From contig PLRJ01000102.1 of NCBI GenBank assembly GCA_003163855.1, forward strand, positions 13,719 to 69,168: 55,450 bases of DNA, in the 5' to 3' direction. Of the stretch, positions 37,969 through 47,075 are shown piece after piece. Source of the stretch: Bryobacterales bacterium. GTDB taxonomy: Bacteria; Acidobacteriota; Terriglobia; Bryobacterales; Bryobacteraceae. The translations under genes were made by a program, and so were the position numbers. The notes below the pieces were generated by a model. It did no database searches. It was not told the DNA's origin and was given only the letters and a program-made list of their open reading frames with translations. Numbering within the stretch: position 1 is the first letter of the stretch; every line of letters begins with the position of its first letter.

Positions 37969-39198
37969 TCATTCATAGCGTAGCGCTTCAGCCGGAGCGA
38001 TGCGCGAGGCGGTCAGCGAGGGATGCAGCGTGGCGATGAAGCTAGTGACCAGGGCGAGCCCGGCTACCCAGATACCGTCGGTCCAGCGGCTTTGAAACGG
38101 AACATAGCTGATGGCGTAAATCTGTTCATCCAGCCTTAGCCACTGATAGTGGTTGCACAAAATGGTAACGCTATAGCCGCCCGCGAGGCCAAGCAGGCAG
38201 CCGATGCCTCCAATGATCAGCCCTTGCAGAATGAAAATGCGCTGCACCTGTTGACGGCGTGCGCCAAGCGACATCAGAATGGCAACGTCGCGATGCTTTT
38301 CCATCACCAGCATCACTAACACCACCAGTATATTGAGCGCGGCTACCAGTTCAATCAGGCTGACCGTAATGAGGCTGACCGTTTTTTCCAGCTTTAAGGC
38401 GTTCAAGAGGGGGCGATTTTCTTCCATCCAGGTTTTGGCCATCAGCTTGGGACCGGTGATGTCTTCCACTTGTTTTGCGACTTCGGGCGCGGTGAAAATA
38501 TCGTCCAAGCGCAGCTCAATCGTGTTGACAACATCGGTCAAATTCAGCACCCGCTGTGCTGTCGGCAGGGTAGTAAACGCCCAGGATGAATCGAGGTCGT
38601 AGAGGCCCGATTCGAAAAGCCCCACGACGCGAAAGTGAAACAGGCCGGGCAGCATACCCATGGGCGTCAACTGGCCGCGGCTGATGATGGTAACGCGGCT
38701 GTTCAAGGGAACGCTGTTTTGTTCGGCGAGCTTCGATCCCAGCACGATCAGCATCTCGTGGCTATCGCTATTGAAGGCGTCAAGCGATCCGGCTTTTAAA
38801 TGGCGCAACAGTTCCGGCGGCGCGGCGCCATGACCTAGCGGCACTCCCTTCAAGACAGCGCCCGAACCCACCAGCGGGCCCTGCAGCGCCACCTGGCCAT
38901 AGAGTCCAGGCGTAGCGCTGATGACATGAGGAATTTTGAGGAGCCGCGGGACTAACTGCTCCCAGTTGGCAATGCCGTATTCGGGATTGCGCTCCAGAAT
39001 GTTGATGTGGGCGGTAGCGCTCAGCATGCTGGCCTGTAGGCTGCTTTGAAAGCCATTGTTGACAGCCAGGGCAATGATAAGCGCGGCCACGCCTGCCGCT
39101 ACACCCATGATGGAGATGACGGTGATGACCGAAATGACGGTTTGCTTGCGCTTGGCCCGAAGGTAGCGCAAGGCCACCATCCACTCAAAGCGCGACAT
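37969..39198 (-). CDS. Lipoprotein-releasing ABC transporter permease (LolC/LolE family)
   Basis: This 409-residue inner-membrane protein begins FEWMVALRYLRAKRKQTVIS, the LolC/E start. It has an N-terminal helix (about 23-45), a large periplasmic MacB-like domain (about 48-260) and three C-terminal helices. The FtsX core motif is VAILMSLGARRQQVQRIFILQG, the coupling helix to the ATPase. It extracts lipoproteins from the inner membrane together with LolD. lolD is not adjacent. The start is 3 bases after the stop of the glycoside hydrolase gene upstream. lysS, its common neighbour in Acidobacteria and Proteobacteria, lies 2.4 kb upstream. Confidence 0.88.
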   Translation of the reverse strand: MSRFEWMVALRYLRAKRKQTVISVITVISIMGVAAGVAALIIALAVNNGFQSSLQASMLSATAHINILERNPEYGIANWEQLVPRLLKIPHVISATPGLYGQVALQGPLVGSGAVLKGVPLGHGAAPPELLRHLKAGSLDAFNSDSHEMLIVLGSKLAEQNSVPLNSRVTIISRGQLTPMGMLPGLFHFRVVGLFESGLYDLDSSWAFTTLPTAQRVLNLTDVVNTIELRLDDIFTAPEVAKQVEDITGPKLMAKTWMEENRPLLNALKLEKTVSLITVSLIELVAALNILVVLVMLVMEKHRDVAILMSLGARRQQVQRIFILQGLIIGGIGCLLGLAGGYSVTILCNHYQWLRLDEQIYAISYVPFQSRWTDGIWVAGLALVTSFIATLHPSLTASRIAPAEALRYE

Positions 39199-39201
39199 AG
39201 A

Positions 39202-40557
39202 TCAGAAGCTGTAAAATCCAGCCAACTCCAATCCGCGCTTCGCCTCGGGATTGCGCATGAACGTGTCCCAGACGAAGCCAGTCCGCAGATTTTCCGCCAT
39301 CAACATGGTGATGCCGGTGTCTATACCAATCACGTCGTGATCGTACCATCCACTCAAAGGATTGAAGGCGTTGACGTATCCGTATTTGCTCCAGGCTTTC
39401 TGTCCATATTTTGTCCGTATCGTGTGTAGCACGCGCAGACAGGCCTGCGGAAGAAAGGGCAGGGAACCGGCAGCGGCGCTGGGAACAACGGAACCGTCGA
39501 TCGGTCCGGTCTCAGGCGGCCCTCCCCAGGCAACGTAGCCGTTCTTCCAGTCGGAAGCGGTGATACCCCAAAGATCCTCGCTGTAGTCGGGAAACTTCTT
39601 GCCCAATTCAATGCAGAAACGTTTATGCACCTCGGTGGCAACAATGGAGTTATGAAAGTAATCGATATAGCGGTCGCGCTTGCCGCGGAAATCGAACCAC
39701 GCTTCGGAATACTGGTGCACAAACAACGGTGCGAAGCTGCCGATATAGCGTGTGCCCTCGTAATCGAAGGTTATTCTCTTCCAGGCATCCCAGGCCTCGG
39801 GAGCCAAGGGGTGACTCTTCGATCCGATGCCTAGCAGGTACATCATCATTAGTTCGCTGTAGTAATCCCAGCGATAAGGAAGAAATCCGCCTTCGGGTGA
39901 CCAGCCGTGTGGAAGCAGGCTGGTGTCTTCGGAGAGCCAGTTCCATTCGACGCGATCGAAGATGTCGGTTCCCAGCTTTGTAATTTGCGACGAACCAAAA
40001 TGTGCTCGCGCCGTAAGTACGCCGCACAGAAGAATGGCCGTATCAATGGAAGAGATCTCCGATTCCCAGATGCGTTCGCCCGTTTTGATATTGGCGAAGT
40101 GATAAAAGAAGCCGCGGTGGGTGGGCATCCTCTCGGCTAAAAACCGGAGCGTGGTGATGACGCGTTCGCGCGCGTCACCCAGGGAGACGTAACCGCGTTC
40201 CTGGGCAATGCAGAGTGCCGTTAAAGCGAACCCGGTGGCGGCGATGCTGGCGACATTGCTCTGATCGTCCGAGCGTATGTTGCAGCGGTCCTTAACCAGG
40301 CCGCTGCCGGGGTCAGCCTGCTCCCAGAAGAACAAATAATTGGCTCGTTCCACTTCGTCAAGCAGAGCATCGTCTTCCGGCGTTAGCGCGAACCGTGCGA
40401 ACTCTGTAGACGATTCTCTTTGTTCCGGTTTTTTATCCACCGGCTTGGAGACGGAGGCAAGTAGCGGGCTTGCCATGAGGGCGAGCCAGTTTCTGCGCGA
40501 AACGGCGCGACAATAGTTTTCGTGGCCCAAGTTTCGTCGGTGGAACGATCTACTCAT
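39202..40557 (-). CDS. COG5368 glucoamylase-like hydrolase (GH144-type)
   Basis: The 451-residue protein has a twin-arginine signal (SRRNWLALMASPLLASV, about residues 20-36). The glucoamylase-like (alpha/alpha)6 domain follows, with RANYLFFWEQADPGSGLVKDR near 70-90, then SDDQSNVASIAATGFALTA, THRGFFYHF, SSIDTAILLCG, GWSPEGGFLPYRWDYYSELMM and YGYVNAFNPLSGWYD. Members of this family include endo-beta-1,2-glucanases (GH144), so a beta-glucan is the likely substrate. ATG at 40557 lies 3 bases from the ATG of the divergent gene; a TTG at 40530 giving a shorter Tat n-region is an alternative. It is translated just before the permease. Confidence 0.85.
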   Translation of the reverse strand: MSRSFHRRNLGHENYCRAVSRRNWLALMASPLLASVSKPVDKKPEQRESSTEFARFALTPEDDALLDEVERANYLFFWEQADPGSGLVKDRCNIRSDDQSNVASIAATGFALTALCIAQERGYVSLGDARERVITTLRFLAERMPTHRGFFYHFANIKTGERIWESEISSIDTAILLCGVLTARAHFGSSQITKLGTDIFDRVEWNWLSEDTSLLPHGWSPEGGFLPYRWDYYSELMMMYLLGIGSKSHPLAPEAWDAWKRITFDYEGTRYIGSFAPLFVHQYSEAWFDFRGKRDRYIDYFHNSIVATEVHKRFCIELGKKFPDYSEDLWGITASDWKNGYVAWGGPPETGPIDGSVVPSAAAGSLPFLPQACLRVLHTIRTKYGQKAWSKYGYVNAFNPLSGWYDHDVIGIDTGITMLMAENLRTGFVWDTFMRNPEAKRGLELAGFYSF

Positions 40558-40560
40558 CGG

Positions 40561-41550
40561 ATGGTGCGCAAACTTATTTCATGGGGAGCAGCAGTCATGG
40601 TACTGGGCTTCTTATGTGCTTCTGTGGCTACTTATGTCTGGCAATGGCATGGTTGGAAGCCGACCGTAGTGGAAGGAGTGGTGCTGCGCGCCGATAACGA
40701 CGTTTTGAAGCAGGTGCCGATTTCGCGGGCTGAGCTCACCATGACCAATGGCCGCTATGAAACCACCACCTACAGCGACGCCGCCGGCTATTTCAAGCTG
40801 GTCATGAAACCAAGCTGGCAGGCACAGTCGACCATAAAGTTGTTGGTTCGGCACGAGAATTACACCCCCCTCGAAGTTCCACGAGTCACTGGTGCTGATC
40901 TGTATACTTTGCACCTCCAGCCAAAAGCCGCAGCCACCAAGGGTGGCGGCGTCGAAAAAGCTATTGATATTACCGATGTACGCATTCGCTACTCCGAAAA
41001 AACCAGCAACACAGTTAATATTGGCAGCGCCGCTAAAACGTTTGAAGCGCCCGGCGAGCCCGATGTTCCATGTGATTCCAAACTGCCGTGTTCTCCAGAT
41101 GGCCGCTGGAGGGCCACCGAGTCTACCCAAACATATGATGCAGGGGAACGCAGCCAGTTCCGCAATATCCGCCTTTCGTGCATTGCAGGGCCTTGTCCCT
41201 TTACCCAGGTTGTAGCGGCCAACTTCTCCCAGCCTTCCAGAATCATCAAGTTGACCATCAACAACTGGTCGAGCACCGCCACTTTCCTGCTGGAGGCGGA
41301 GGTTACGCAGATTACGTCATCGGACACGGTACGGGAAGCGTATCCGGTGATCTTCGGTTCTGCGATGAATTTTACGCTGCCAGCGGCTGCAGAGGGGCCC
41401 AGTGTGGAAGCGTCGCTCGATGGCCAGCTTATTGTTTTCCCACTGGGACCGGATCTCATTCTGTCTTGGGCGGATTGCAGCGGTCAGCAGGCGGCGGCCA
41501 ATGCACAACAATATCGCTGCATCTTGAAACCTGGGTACCAGTTTCAGTAA
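40561..41550 (+). CDS. Membrane-anchored protein with carboxypeptidase-regulatory-like domain
   Basis: With ATG at 40561 this 329-residue protein begins with a signal-anchor helix (WGAAVMVLGFLCASVATYVW, about 6-25). A beta-sandwich follows in the carboxypeptidase-regulatory style (VEGVVLRADNDVLKQVPISR, SDAAGYFKLV, about 35-105). The remaining 200 residues are beta-rich, contain paired cysteines (CDSKLPC, CIAGPC) and show no family I know. The longer frame (GTG or ATG at 40522) would overlap the opposite gene by 36 bases. It converges on lysS with a 5-base gap. Confidence 0.6.
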   Translation: MVRKLISWGAAVMVLGFLCASVATYVWQWHGWKPTVVEGVVLRADNDVLKQVPISRAELTMTNGRYETTTYSDAAGYFKLVMKPSWQAQSTIKLLVRHENYTPLEVPRVTGADLYTLHLQPKAAATKGGGVEKAIDITDVRIRYSEKTSNTVNIGSAAKTFEAPGEPDVPCDSKLPCSPDGRWRATESTQTYDAGERSQFRNIRLSCIAGPCPFTQVVAANFSQPSRIIKLTINNWSSTATFLLEAEVTQITSSDTVREAYPVIFGSAMNFTLPAAAEGPSVEASLDGQLIVFPLGPDLILSWADCSGQQAAANAQQYRCILKPGYQFQ

Positions 41551-41555
41551 CGGCT

Positions 41556-43058
41556 TCAGGGTTCGATTTCGCGCAGCTTTTCCACCAGGCCGATTTCGCC
41601 TTCGGGGCGTAGCAGCGGGAATAAAATCACCTCGCGAATCGATTTGGAATCAGTCATCAGCATAGTTAGGCGGTCGATGCCGATGCCTTCTCCGCCCGCA
41701 GGGGGCATGCCGTAACAGAGCGCACGGATGTAGTCTTCGTCCATCAACTGCGCCTCTTCATCGCCGCCAGCCTTTTGCCGCAACTGCTGCTCGAAGCGCC
41801 GGCGCTGTTCCTGCGGATCGTTTAGCTCGGTGAAGGCATTGGCAATCTCCATACCCGCGGCGTAGAGCTCAAAGCGCTCCACAAAATCCGGTTCGTCACG
41901 CTTGTTCATGGACAAGGGCGAGATTTCGACTGGAAAATCGAAGATGATCGTTGGCTGAATAAGCTGGTGCTCGACGTGACGTTCAAAGAGATCGACCAAT
42001 GCCTCGCCCGGGGTGGGCTGCTTGGAATGCTGCCGCAGCCAGTCGGGGTCCTTTACGTTTTCGAGTGTAGGCTTGTCGTTGCCGGGCCACATTTCCACCA
42101 CCGCTTCGCGCATGGAGAACTGGCGCATGCTGCCGAAATCGATCTCATTCCCCTGATAAGTCACCTTAGACGATCCGGTTGCTTCGACCGCTACAGCCTG
42201 CAGTAAATCTTTGGTCAATGCAATCATGCCGCGATAGTCCGAGTAGGCCTGATAGAACTCCAGCATGGTGAACTCCGGGTTGTGGCGGGTAGAGATTCCT
42301 TCGTTGCGGAAGTTCCTATTGATTTCGTAGACGCGCTCCATTCCGCCTACCACCAGGCGCTTCAAGTAAAGCTCCGGTGCGATACGCATGTAGAGGTCGA
42401 TGTCGAGCGCATTGTGATGGGTCATGAAGGGGCGCGCGGAAGCGCCACCATAGAGCGACTGCAGCATCGGCGTTTCCACTTCCAGGAAGCCGCGCGTATC
42501 CAACTCATGCCGAAGCGCCTTGATGATTCTCGAACGCGTCACAAAGACTTTACGCACGTCCGCGTTGGCGATCATATCGAGATAGCGCTGGCGGTAGCGG
42601 GTCTCGACATCTTCCAGTCCATGCCACTTTTCGGGCAACGCCAGCATAATCTTTGAAAGGAAATCCAGATCTTCTACGTGAACGCTTAACTCGCCAGTCT
42701 TGGTGCGGAACAAATAGCCGGTGGCTCCGATGATGTCTCCCAGATCCAGCAGTTCATAGAGTTTGTACGCCGTCTCGCTGACCGCGTCTTTCCTGACGTA
42801 GATCTGCAACTTCTCGCCGTTTTGAGAAAGATGCAGAAAACCGGCTTTTCCCATGCGGCGAAGACCCTGGATTCGTCCGGCGATGCGGACTTCCACGCGC
42901 GCACTCAGATCTTCAGCGCTTTTCTGTCCGTAGTCAGCCAGTATCTGGGGAATGGTGTGGGTGAAGGGGAAGGCGTGGCCGTAAGGCTCGAATCCCAGAC
43001 CCCGTATTTGCGCTAAACGCTCGTGGCGCTGGCGTAATAGCTCATCTTCTAATGCCAA
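41556..43058 (-). CDS. lysS: Lysyl-tRNA synthetase, class II
   Basis: The 500-residue enzyme charges tRNA-Lys. It has an OB-fold anticodon-binding domain (about 55-150) followed by class II motif 1 (VTRSRIIKALRHELDTRGFLE, about 170-190). Motif 2 is VYEINRNFRNEGISTRHNPEF and motif 3 is GMPPAGGEGIGIDRLTMLMT. The start is TTG at 43058 with an AAGGAG Shine-Dalgarno about 9 bases upstream. Confidence 0.96.
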   Translation of the reverse strand: MALEDELLRQRHERLAQIRGLGFEPYGHAFPFTHTIPQILADYGQKSAEDLSARVEVRIAGRIQGLRRMGKAGFLHLSQNGEKLQIYVRKDAVSETAYKLYELLDLGDIIGATGYLFRTKTGELSVHVEDLDFLSKIMLALPEKWHGLEDVETRYRQRYLDMIANADVRKVFVTRSRIIKALRHELDTRGFLEVETPMLQSLYGGASARPFMTHHNALDIDLYMRIAPELYLKRLVVGGMERVYEINRNFRNEGISTRHNPEFTMLEFYQAYSDYRGMIALTKDLLQAVAVEATGSSKVTYQGNEIDFGSMRQFSMREAVVEMWPGNDKPTLENVKDPDWLRQHSKQPTPGEALVDLFERHVEHQLIQPTIIFDFPVEISPLSMNKRDEPDFVERFELYAAGMEIANAFTELNDPQEQRRRFEQQLRQKAGGDEEAQLMDEDYIRALCYGMPPAGGEGIGIDRLTMLMTDSKSIREVILFPLLRPEGEIGLVEKLREIEP

Positions 43059-43128
43059 CCGAAGAAGCTCCTTGAAGATTTCATTGTAGAGGCGTGGAAG
43101 ACTGCGGTCTGATAGCCGCAGCCGTAAA

Positions 43129-43149
43129 CAGCCGTCCTAAGGGCGGCTG
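43129..43149 (-). terminator. Small GC hairpin after the DUF937-OmpA gene
   Basis: CAGCCG (43129-43134) pairs with CGGCTG (43144-43149) across a 9-base loop. It lies between the OmpA-domain gene stop at 43182 and the lysS start. No long T-run follows on the minus strand, so terminator activity is uncertain. Confidence 0.3.
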
Positions 43150-43181
43150 CTAAGAGGCTAAATCGATCATGCCTGCAGGTG

Positions 43182-44417
43182 CTACTTGTCTACCACCCGC
43201 AACGATATCCGGCGATTCTTGGCACGGCCTTCCGCCGTTTCGTTTGAGGCCACCGGATGGTCGTCCCCATAGCCTTTGGCATCCATCCGGGAAGGTTCTA
43301 CCCCCATTTTAGCGAGTTCCTCCATCACATTATTGGCGCGGTCTTCAGACAACTTTTGGTTAGCCGCCGGATCGCCTGTGTTGTCCGTATAGCCGCCAAT
43401 GCGAATGCTCACTTTTGGATAGGCCTTCATAATATCTGCCACATTAATCAGTTGCTCATTCGATAACGGCTCTAGCGTGGCCGAACCTGTCGCAAACAGC
43501 AGCCGGTCGAAATCAAACCAGGTCGGTGGTTCTACCGTTCGCGATGGATCTTCGATAAAAGCAATCAGCTTGTTTTCGATGCCATTCTCCGGAATATTCA
43601 GTTCCGTGCCGTCGGGCAGCTTACGCTTAAAGAACGACCCAAGCGCCGCGGCTGCGTTGCTCGCGCCATCCGCAACTCCCGATTCAGCTTTGGAAGCGGT
43701 GTTCGTCAGCGTGGTCGCAGCTTCGCTGGCCGAGTCAGTCACTTTCGCCTCGCCATTTGTCCGGCTGAAATACCAGGTAAGGCCCGCAATCAGCAAAGCA
43801 CCGAAGATCAACACCGGCCATAGCCAGCCCGCAGGTCCCCGAGTTTCGTCTGCCGCCGCCTCAGCCTTGGTCGCGCGTGCGGATGAAGGTCCAGAGGAAA
43901 GCGCGGTAACCCCGGGAATAGCAAACCCAGCGGGTAGAAAACCGCGCAGGCCGTGCAGTTCCGAAGTAAGCATCGTTCCAAACGAGGACGCGCTAAGTGC
44001 GCCTGTCTGCGCCTTCTCTGCCAGCGCACCCATAACCAAGGGAGCTCCGGCCATCATGATTCCACCCGCCGCCTGCGGAGATATCGCCGCTGTCTCCGCA
44101 ATCTTGGCCTGCACATTCGATAACTGGCCGCCGAACAGCTCACTCAAAAATTCCGACGCCTTCGTCGTCGCCGCGGGTGAGCCATAACCACCCACTCCGG
44201 ATGCTGCAGCCATGGTGGTCGAGGTGGAAATCAAATGATAGATACGGTCAACAAAATCCTGTTCATGCGCTCGGGCCGACAATGTAGTGAACATGGTGGC
44301 AGCCGAGGTCTTAAGCCCCGAACCAGCCGCATCAGCCGGTATGCCGAAGCGGGCCGCCAAGCTGGATGTTACCTCCGGCGTGATCGAACTGCTAATCGAC
44401 TCCATCAATGAACTCAT
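43182..44417 (-). CDS. DUF937-OmpA fusion protein, inner-membrane anchored
   Basis: With ATG at 44417 (GGAG Shine-Dalgarno) the protein has 411 residues. The N-terminal part (about 1-160; VTSSLAARFGIPADAAG, then ATMFTTLSARAHEQ) is a DUF937/YidB-like helical domain. One membrane helix follows at about 215-237 (WLWPVLIFGALLIAGLTWYF), then an Ala/Ser-rich linker and an OmpA C-terminal domain (RLLFATGSATLEPLS, IRIGGYTDNTGDPAANQKLS, EGRAKNRRISLRV). There is no signal peptide, so DUF937 should be cytoplasmic and the peptidoglycan-binding OmpA domain periplasmic. The OmpA half is a close paralogue of the gene just upstream. Confidence 0.85.
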   Translation of the reverse strand: MSSLMESISSSITPEVTSSLAARFGIPADAAGSGLKTSAATMFTTLSARAHEQDFVDRIYHLISTSTTMAAASGVGGYGSPAATTKASEFLSELFGGQLSNVQAKIAETAAISPQAAGGIMMAGAPLVMGALAEKAQTGALSASSFGTMLTSELHGLRGFLPAGFAIPGVTALSSGPSSARATKAEAAADETRGPAGWLWPVLIFGALLIAGLTWYFSRTNGEAKVTDSASEAATTLTNTASKAESGVADGASNAAAALGSFFKRKLPDGTELNIPENGIENKLIAFIEDPSRTVEPPTWFDFDRLLFATGSATLEPLSNEQLINVADIMKAYPKVSIRIGGYTDNTGDPAANQKLSEDRANNVMEELAKMGVEPSRMDAKGYGDDHPVASNETAEGRAKNRRISLRVVDK

Positions 44418-44472
44418 GGCCTTAATCTCCTGAGCAAAACCGCCGCCTCGCCGCAACTACTATAACTGAGGG

Positions 44473-45147
44473 TCACTTTTCGGTGACGCGCAGTGAGATC
44501 CGGCGGTTCTTCGCCCGGCCTTCCTCGGTCGCATTAGAAGCAACGGGATGCTCAGATCCATAGCCCTTTGAATCCAGGCGCGGTGCCCCAACCCCTAAGG
44601 CCACTAACTCGTTCATCACATTCTTTGCCCGATCGTCGGAGAGCTTTAAATTAGCGTCGGCATCGCCGGTATTATCCGTGTAACCGCCAATCCGCGCGTG
44701 AACCTTCGGAAAGGCCTTCAAAATGGCTGCAATATTGTGCAGTTGCTCCTCTGAAGCCGGCTGCAGCGTGGCCTTCCCTGTATCGAATAAGAGACGGTCA
44801 AAGTCAAACCAGGTGGTCTTGTCAGCCGGCTTCGAGGCGTCCTCTATAAACGCAACCAGCTTGCTCTCAATGCCAAGGCGCGGCACGTTCAATTCAGTTC
44901 CATCCGGCAGCTTCAGCATGTAGAACTCGCCCAGCGCCGCAACAACGGGAGCCTTCGATGGGGTTTCCGCCGCCGGGGCTGCGGCAGGTGGCGGCATTAC
45001 TTGCTCATTCGTATGTGCCGGATAAGCCGGGCGATGGTTTTGCCAGTACCAGCAATAAAACCCAGCGGCAACCACAAACAAGAAAAGCGCCGGCCACAGA
45101 AGCGGGCTTTCGTCACGAACGCGCTCTACATAAACTGTTTCAGACAT
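44473..45147 (-). CDS. OmpA-domain protein with single membrane anchor
   Basis: A 224-residue protein has a short cytoplasmic N-terminus and a membrane helix (LLWPALFLFVVAAGFYCWYW, about 15-34). An Ala/Pro linker and an OmpA C-terminal peptidoglycan-binding domain follow (RLLFDTGKATLQPASEEQ, ARIGGYTDNTGDADANLKLS, NRRISLRVTEK). The block KLPDGTELNVPRLGIESKL before the domain is shared with the following gene, including sequence outside the Pfam-like core. The pair therefore arose by tandem duplication and differs mainly in the N-terminal module. The gene lies 55 bases upstream of the DUF937-OmpA gene. Confidence 0.87.
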   Translation of the reverse strand: MSETVYVERVRDESPLLWPALFLFVVAAGFYCWYWQNHRPAYPAHTNEQVMPPPAAAPAAETPSKAPVVAALGEFYMLKLPDGTELNVPRLGIESKLVAFIEDASKPADKTTWFDFDRLLFDTGKATLQPASEEQLHNIAAILKAFPKVHARIGGYTDNTGDADANLKLSDDRAKNVMNELVALGVGAPRLDSKGYGSEHPVASNATEEGRAKNRRISLRVTEK

Positions 45148-45168
45148 TCGTTTGAGTATAAAACGGAG

Positions 45169-46827
45169 CTAACGCCCCACATACGCAAGCGCCGTCTCCA
45201 GTGCCACATCCTTGCCATCGCGGATGCTCTTGGCCGTGTCGGCCGCCGCCTCATTAGGCTGCAGACCCAACCGCTGCAATTTGCCGCCGTTGGCATGCCT
45301 GATATCGCGAGCTGAATAGCTAACCGTCACGCCACCAGGAAGCGCAAAAGTAGCCAGTTCTGAATCCGCCCCTGCGCTAGGCGAGCCGGTAAATTCAATT
45401 TTGCTTGCAGCCTCAAACATCAGCCCCGCTCGCTCGGCTTCGCCGATGGTGCGCTCGTCGATTAGCGCCACCGTCTTGCCCTTGAAAGTCGGCAGCATAG
45501 CAGCTCGCAAAGTTTCCACCAGGAAAGTGCTGGCGGTCTGCGTAGCAATACCCTCAGTAACAACATCCGGATGCAATACCAACGGCGTCGTGACAATCGC
45601 CGAAGGCGTGTTCGGCTGCGCCACCAGGTGCGCCGCTATCATGTCCGCGCTCACCGCCTTGCCCCGCAGATCGAGGATCAGCCCTTTCGCCGATTGGAAA
45701 CGCTGCATCGCCTTCTCGCTGTCATCTTTAGAAGCCCGATCGAGATCGATATAACCAATGTTGCCGTCTAGCAGCCGGATCGCTTCACCAGTGCGCTGCG
45801 GAGCGGACTCGTAGGTAGGGCTGCGTTCCAGCACGACAGACTTGGGCTCGCCTGTCGGCGTCTCCATTGCAATCGTTACCTTCGATCCAGCCGGTCCATT
45901 CAGAATCCGCTGCAGCGTGTCGTAACTCGACCGCTGCGGAGTCGAAGCAGGAACGTATTGCACCTGGTTGTTAAAACGGTCGACAATGCTTTCGCCATCC
46001 ACGCGCTTTATAATGTCACCCGGCTTTACTCCAGCCTCTGCGGCAGCCGGATCAAGCACGGCCACAATCACTGGGTGTTTATCCAGCATCCTCAACCGCA
46101 GTCCCACTGGTGCTTCGCCGAAATAATCGTCCAGCGTTTTACTCCGCGCAATCGTATTCGAATCGGTCAGGTGCGTAAGCATGTCGCACAGAGTCAGGTT
46201 GTACTCGCGGGCGTCCTTGGCGGCGATAAATTTCGGCAGAAACTGCGCGAAAATGTCGTCCCAATCCTCGTCAATCAGGTCTTTGTAGGCGAAGAAGTAA
46301 CGGATGGTCCCCCAGGTTTTAGCAGCGGCCAGAATACGCGCTTCGGCGCTTGGATAGGGCTCTTCAAACGTCGCCATCGCCTTTAGATAGGTGGCGTTCG
46401 TGTTCGGCTCGGATAGCCGAATTGTTGCGGGTACGCCGGGAAGTACATCCATTGTGAATGTGTCCACGTCTTTTCCCGCTTTGATAACAAACGACGTCTC
46501 GAATGCGGTTCGCAGCAGGCTTCGTTGAGTTGGCGCTTCAGAGAACTTCGACGTAGGATCGTGCAACTCATCCAGCATCGAACCAATCGCTGCGGCGTAC
46601 TCATCGCGCGTGCGTGCGGAACGAATCTTCGGAACGGCGGAAACAAACGCGCTGTCCCAGTCAACCTTTTTATCCGCGACATACGGATGAAAGAAATCAA
46701 CCGTTACCCACAACCGCGAAGCCGCTACCAATCGCTCCGTTTCAGTAGAGAATTCCGCGCCCTTACCCAACGACGCAGCAACCAGGACCGCGCTAAGCCG
46801 GAGGACCAACAACCAGTTCGTTGTCAA
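45169..46827 (-). CDS. S41-like (tail-specific protease family) protein, probably inactive
   Basis: This protein of about 552 residues has an N-terminal export signal, a helical domain and a PDZ domain (about 235-320; EAGVKPGDIIKRVDGESI). An S41 core follows (IGYIDLDRASKDDSEKA; GLILDLRGKA; GKTVALIDERTIGEAERAG; FTGSPSAGADSELATFALPGG). In active S41 enzymes the segment after LIDxxT carries the nucleophilic Ser (SAxE); here that position is Gly462, so catalysis is doubtful. The TTG start at 46827 overlaps the BON gene by 35 bases; no better start is visible before the signal peptide. It ends the phoH-to-era gene run. Confidence 0.75.
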   Translation of the reverse strand: MTTNWLLVLRLSAVLVAASLGKGAEFSTETERLVAASRLWVTVDFFHPYVADKKVDWDSAFVSAVPKIRSARTRDEYAAAIGSMLDELHDPTSKFSEAPTQRSLLRTAFETSFVIKAGKDVDTFTMDVLPGVPATIRLSEPNTNATYLKAMATFEEPYPSAEARILAAAKTWGTIRYFFAYKDLIDEDWDDIFAQFLPKFIAAKDAREYNLTLCDMLTHLTDSNTIARSKTLDDYFGEAPVGLRLRMLDKHPVIVAVLDPAAAEAGVKPGDIIKRVDGESIVDRFNNQVQYVPASTPQRSSYDTLQRILNGPAGSKVTIAMETPTGEPKSVVLERSPTYESAPQRTGEAIRLLDGNIGYIDLDRASKDDSEKAMQRFQSAKGLILDLRGKAVSADMIAAHLVAQPNTPSAIVTTPLVLHPDVVTEGIATQTASTFLVETLRAAMLPTFKGKTVALIDERTIGEAERAGLMFEAASKIEFTGSPSAGADSELATFALPGGVTVSYSARDIRHANGGKLQRLGLQPNEAAADTAKSIRDGKDVALETALAYVGR

Positions 46828-47074
46828 CGTCTTTCACGCCCTTCACCTTCTTGGCAAGATGGCTGGCTTTCGCTTTACCTTTTTCCGAATCCACGCGGCC
46901 TTTGATAACCACCACGCCGTCTTTAACAACGACGTCCATCGCGCCGCCCTTGACGTCCGCATCCGTTGCCAGTTTCATGCGCACCTGGTCGGAAATCCGG
47001 TCATCTGCGTTCCCGGTCTTCTGTCCGGCGAGACTTGCGCAAACCATAAGAGCGACTGCTATCGAGCGTTTCAT
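46793..47074 (-). CDS. Exported BON-domain protein
   Basis: A 93-residue protein starts at ATG 47074 with a signal peptide (MKRSIAVALMVCASLAG), followed by one BON domain (DRISDQVRMKLATDADVKGG; KDGVVVIKGRVDSEKGKAKA; VKGVKDVDNELVV). BON domains bind lipid and occur in OsmY-like periplasmic stress proteins. The start is 1 base after the era stop, so it is co-transcribed. The upstream in-frame extension lies within era and is not used. Confidence 0.85.
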   Translation of the reverse strand: MKRSIAVALMVCASLAGQKTGNADDRISDQVRMKLATDADVKGGAMDVVVKDGVVVIKGRVDSEKGKAKASHLAKKVKGVKDVDNELVVGPPA

Positions 47075-47075
47075 T

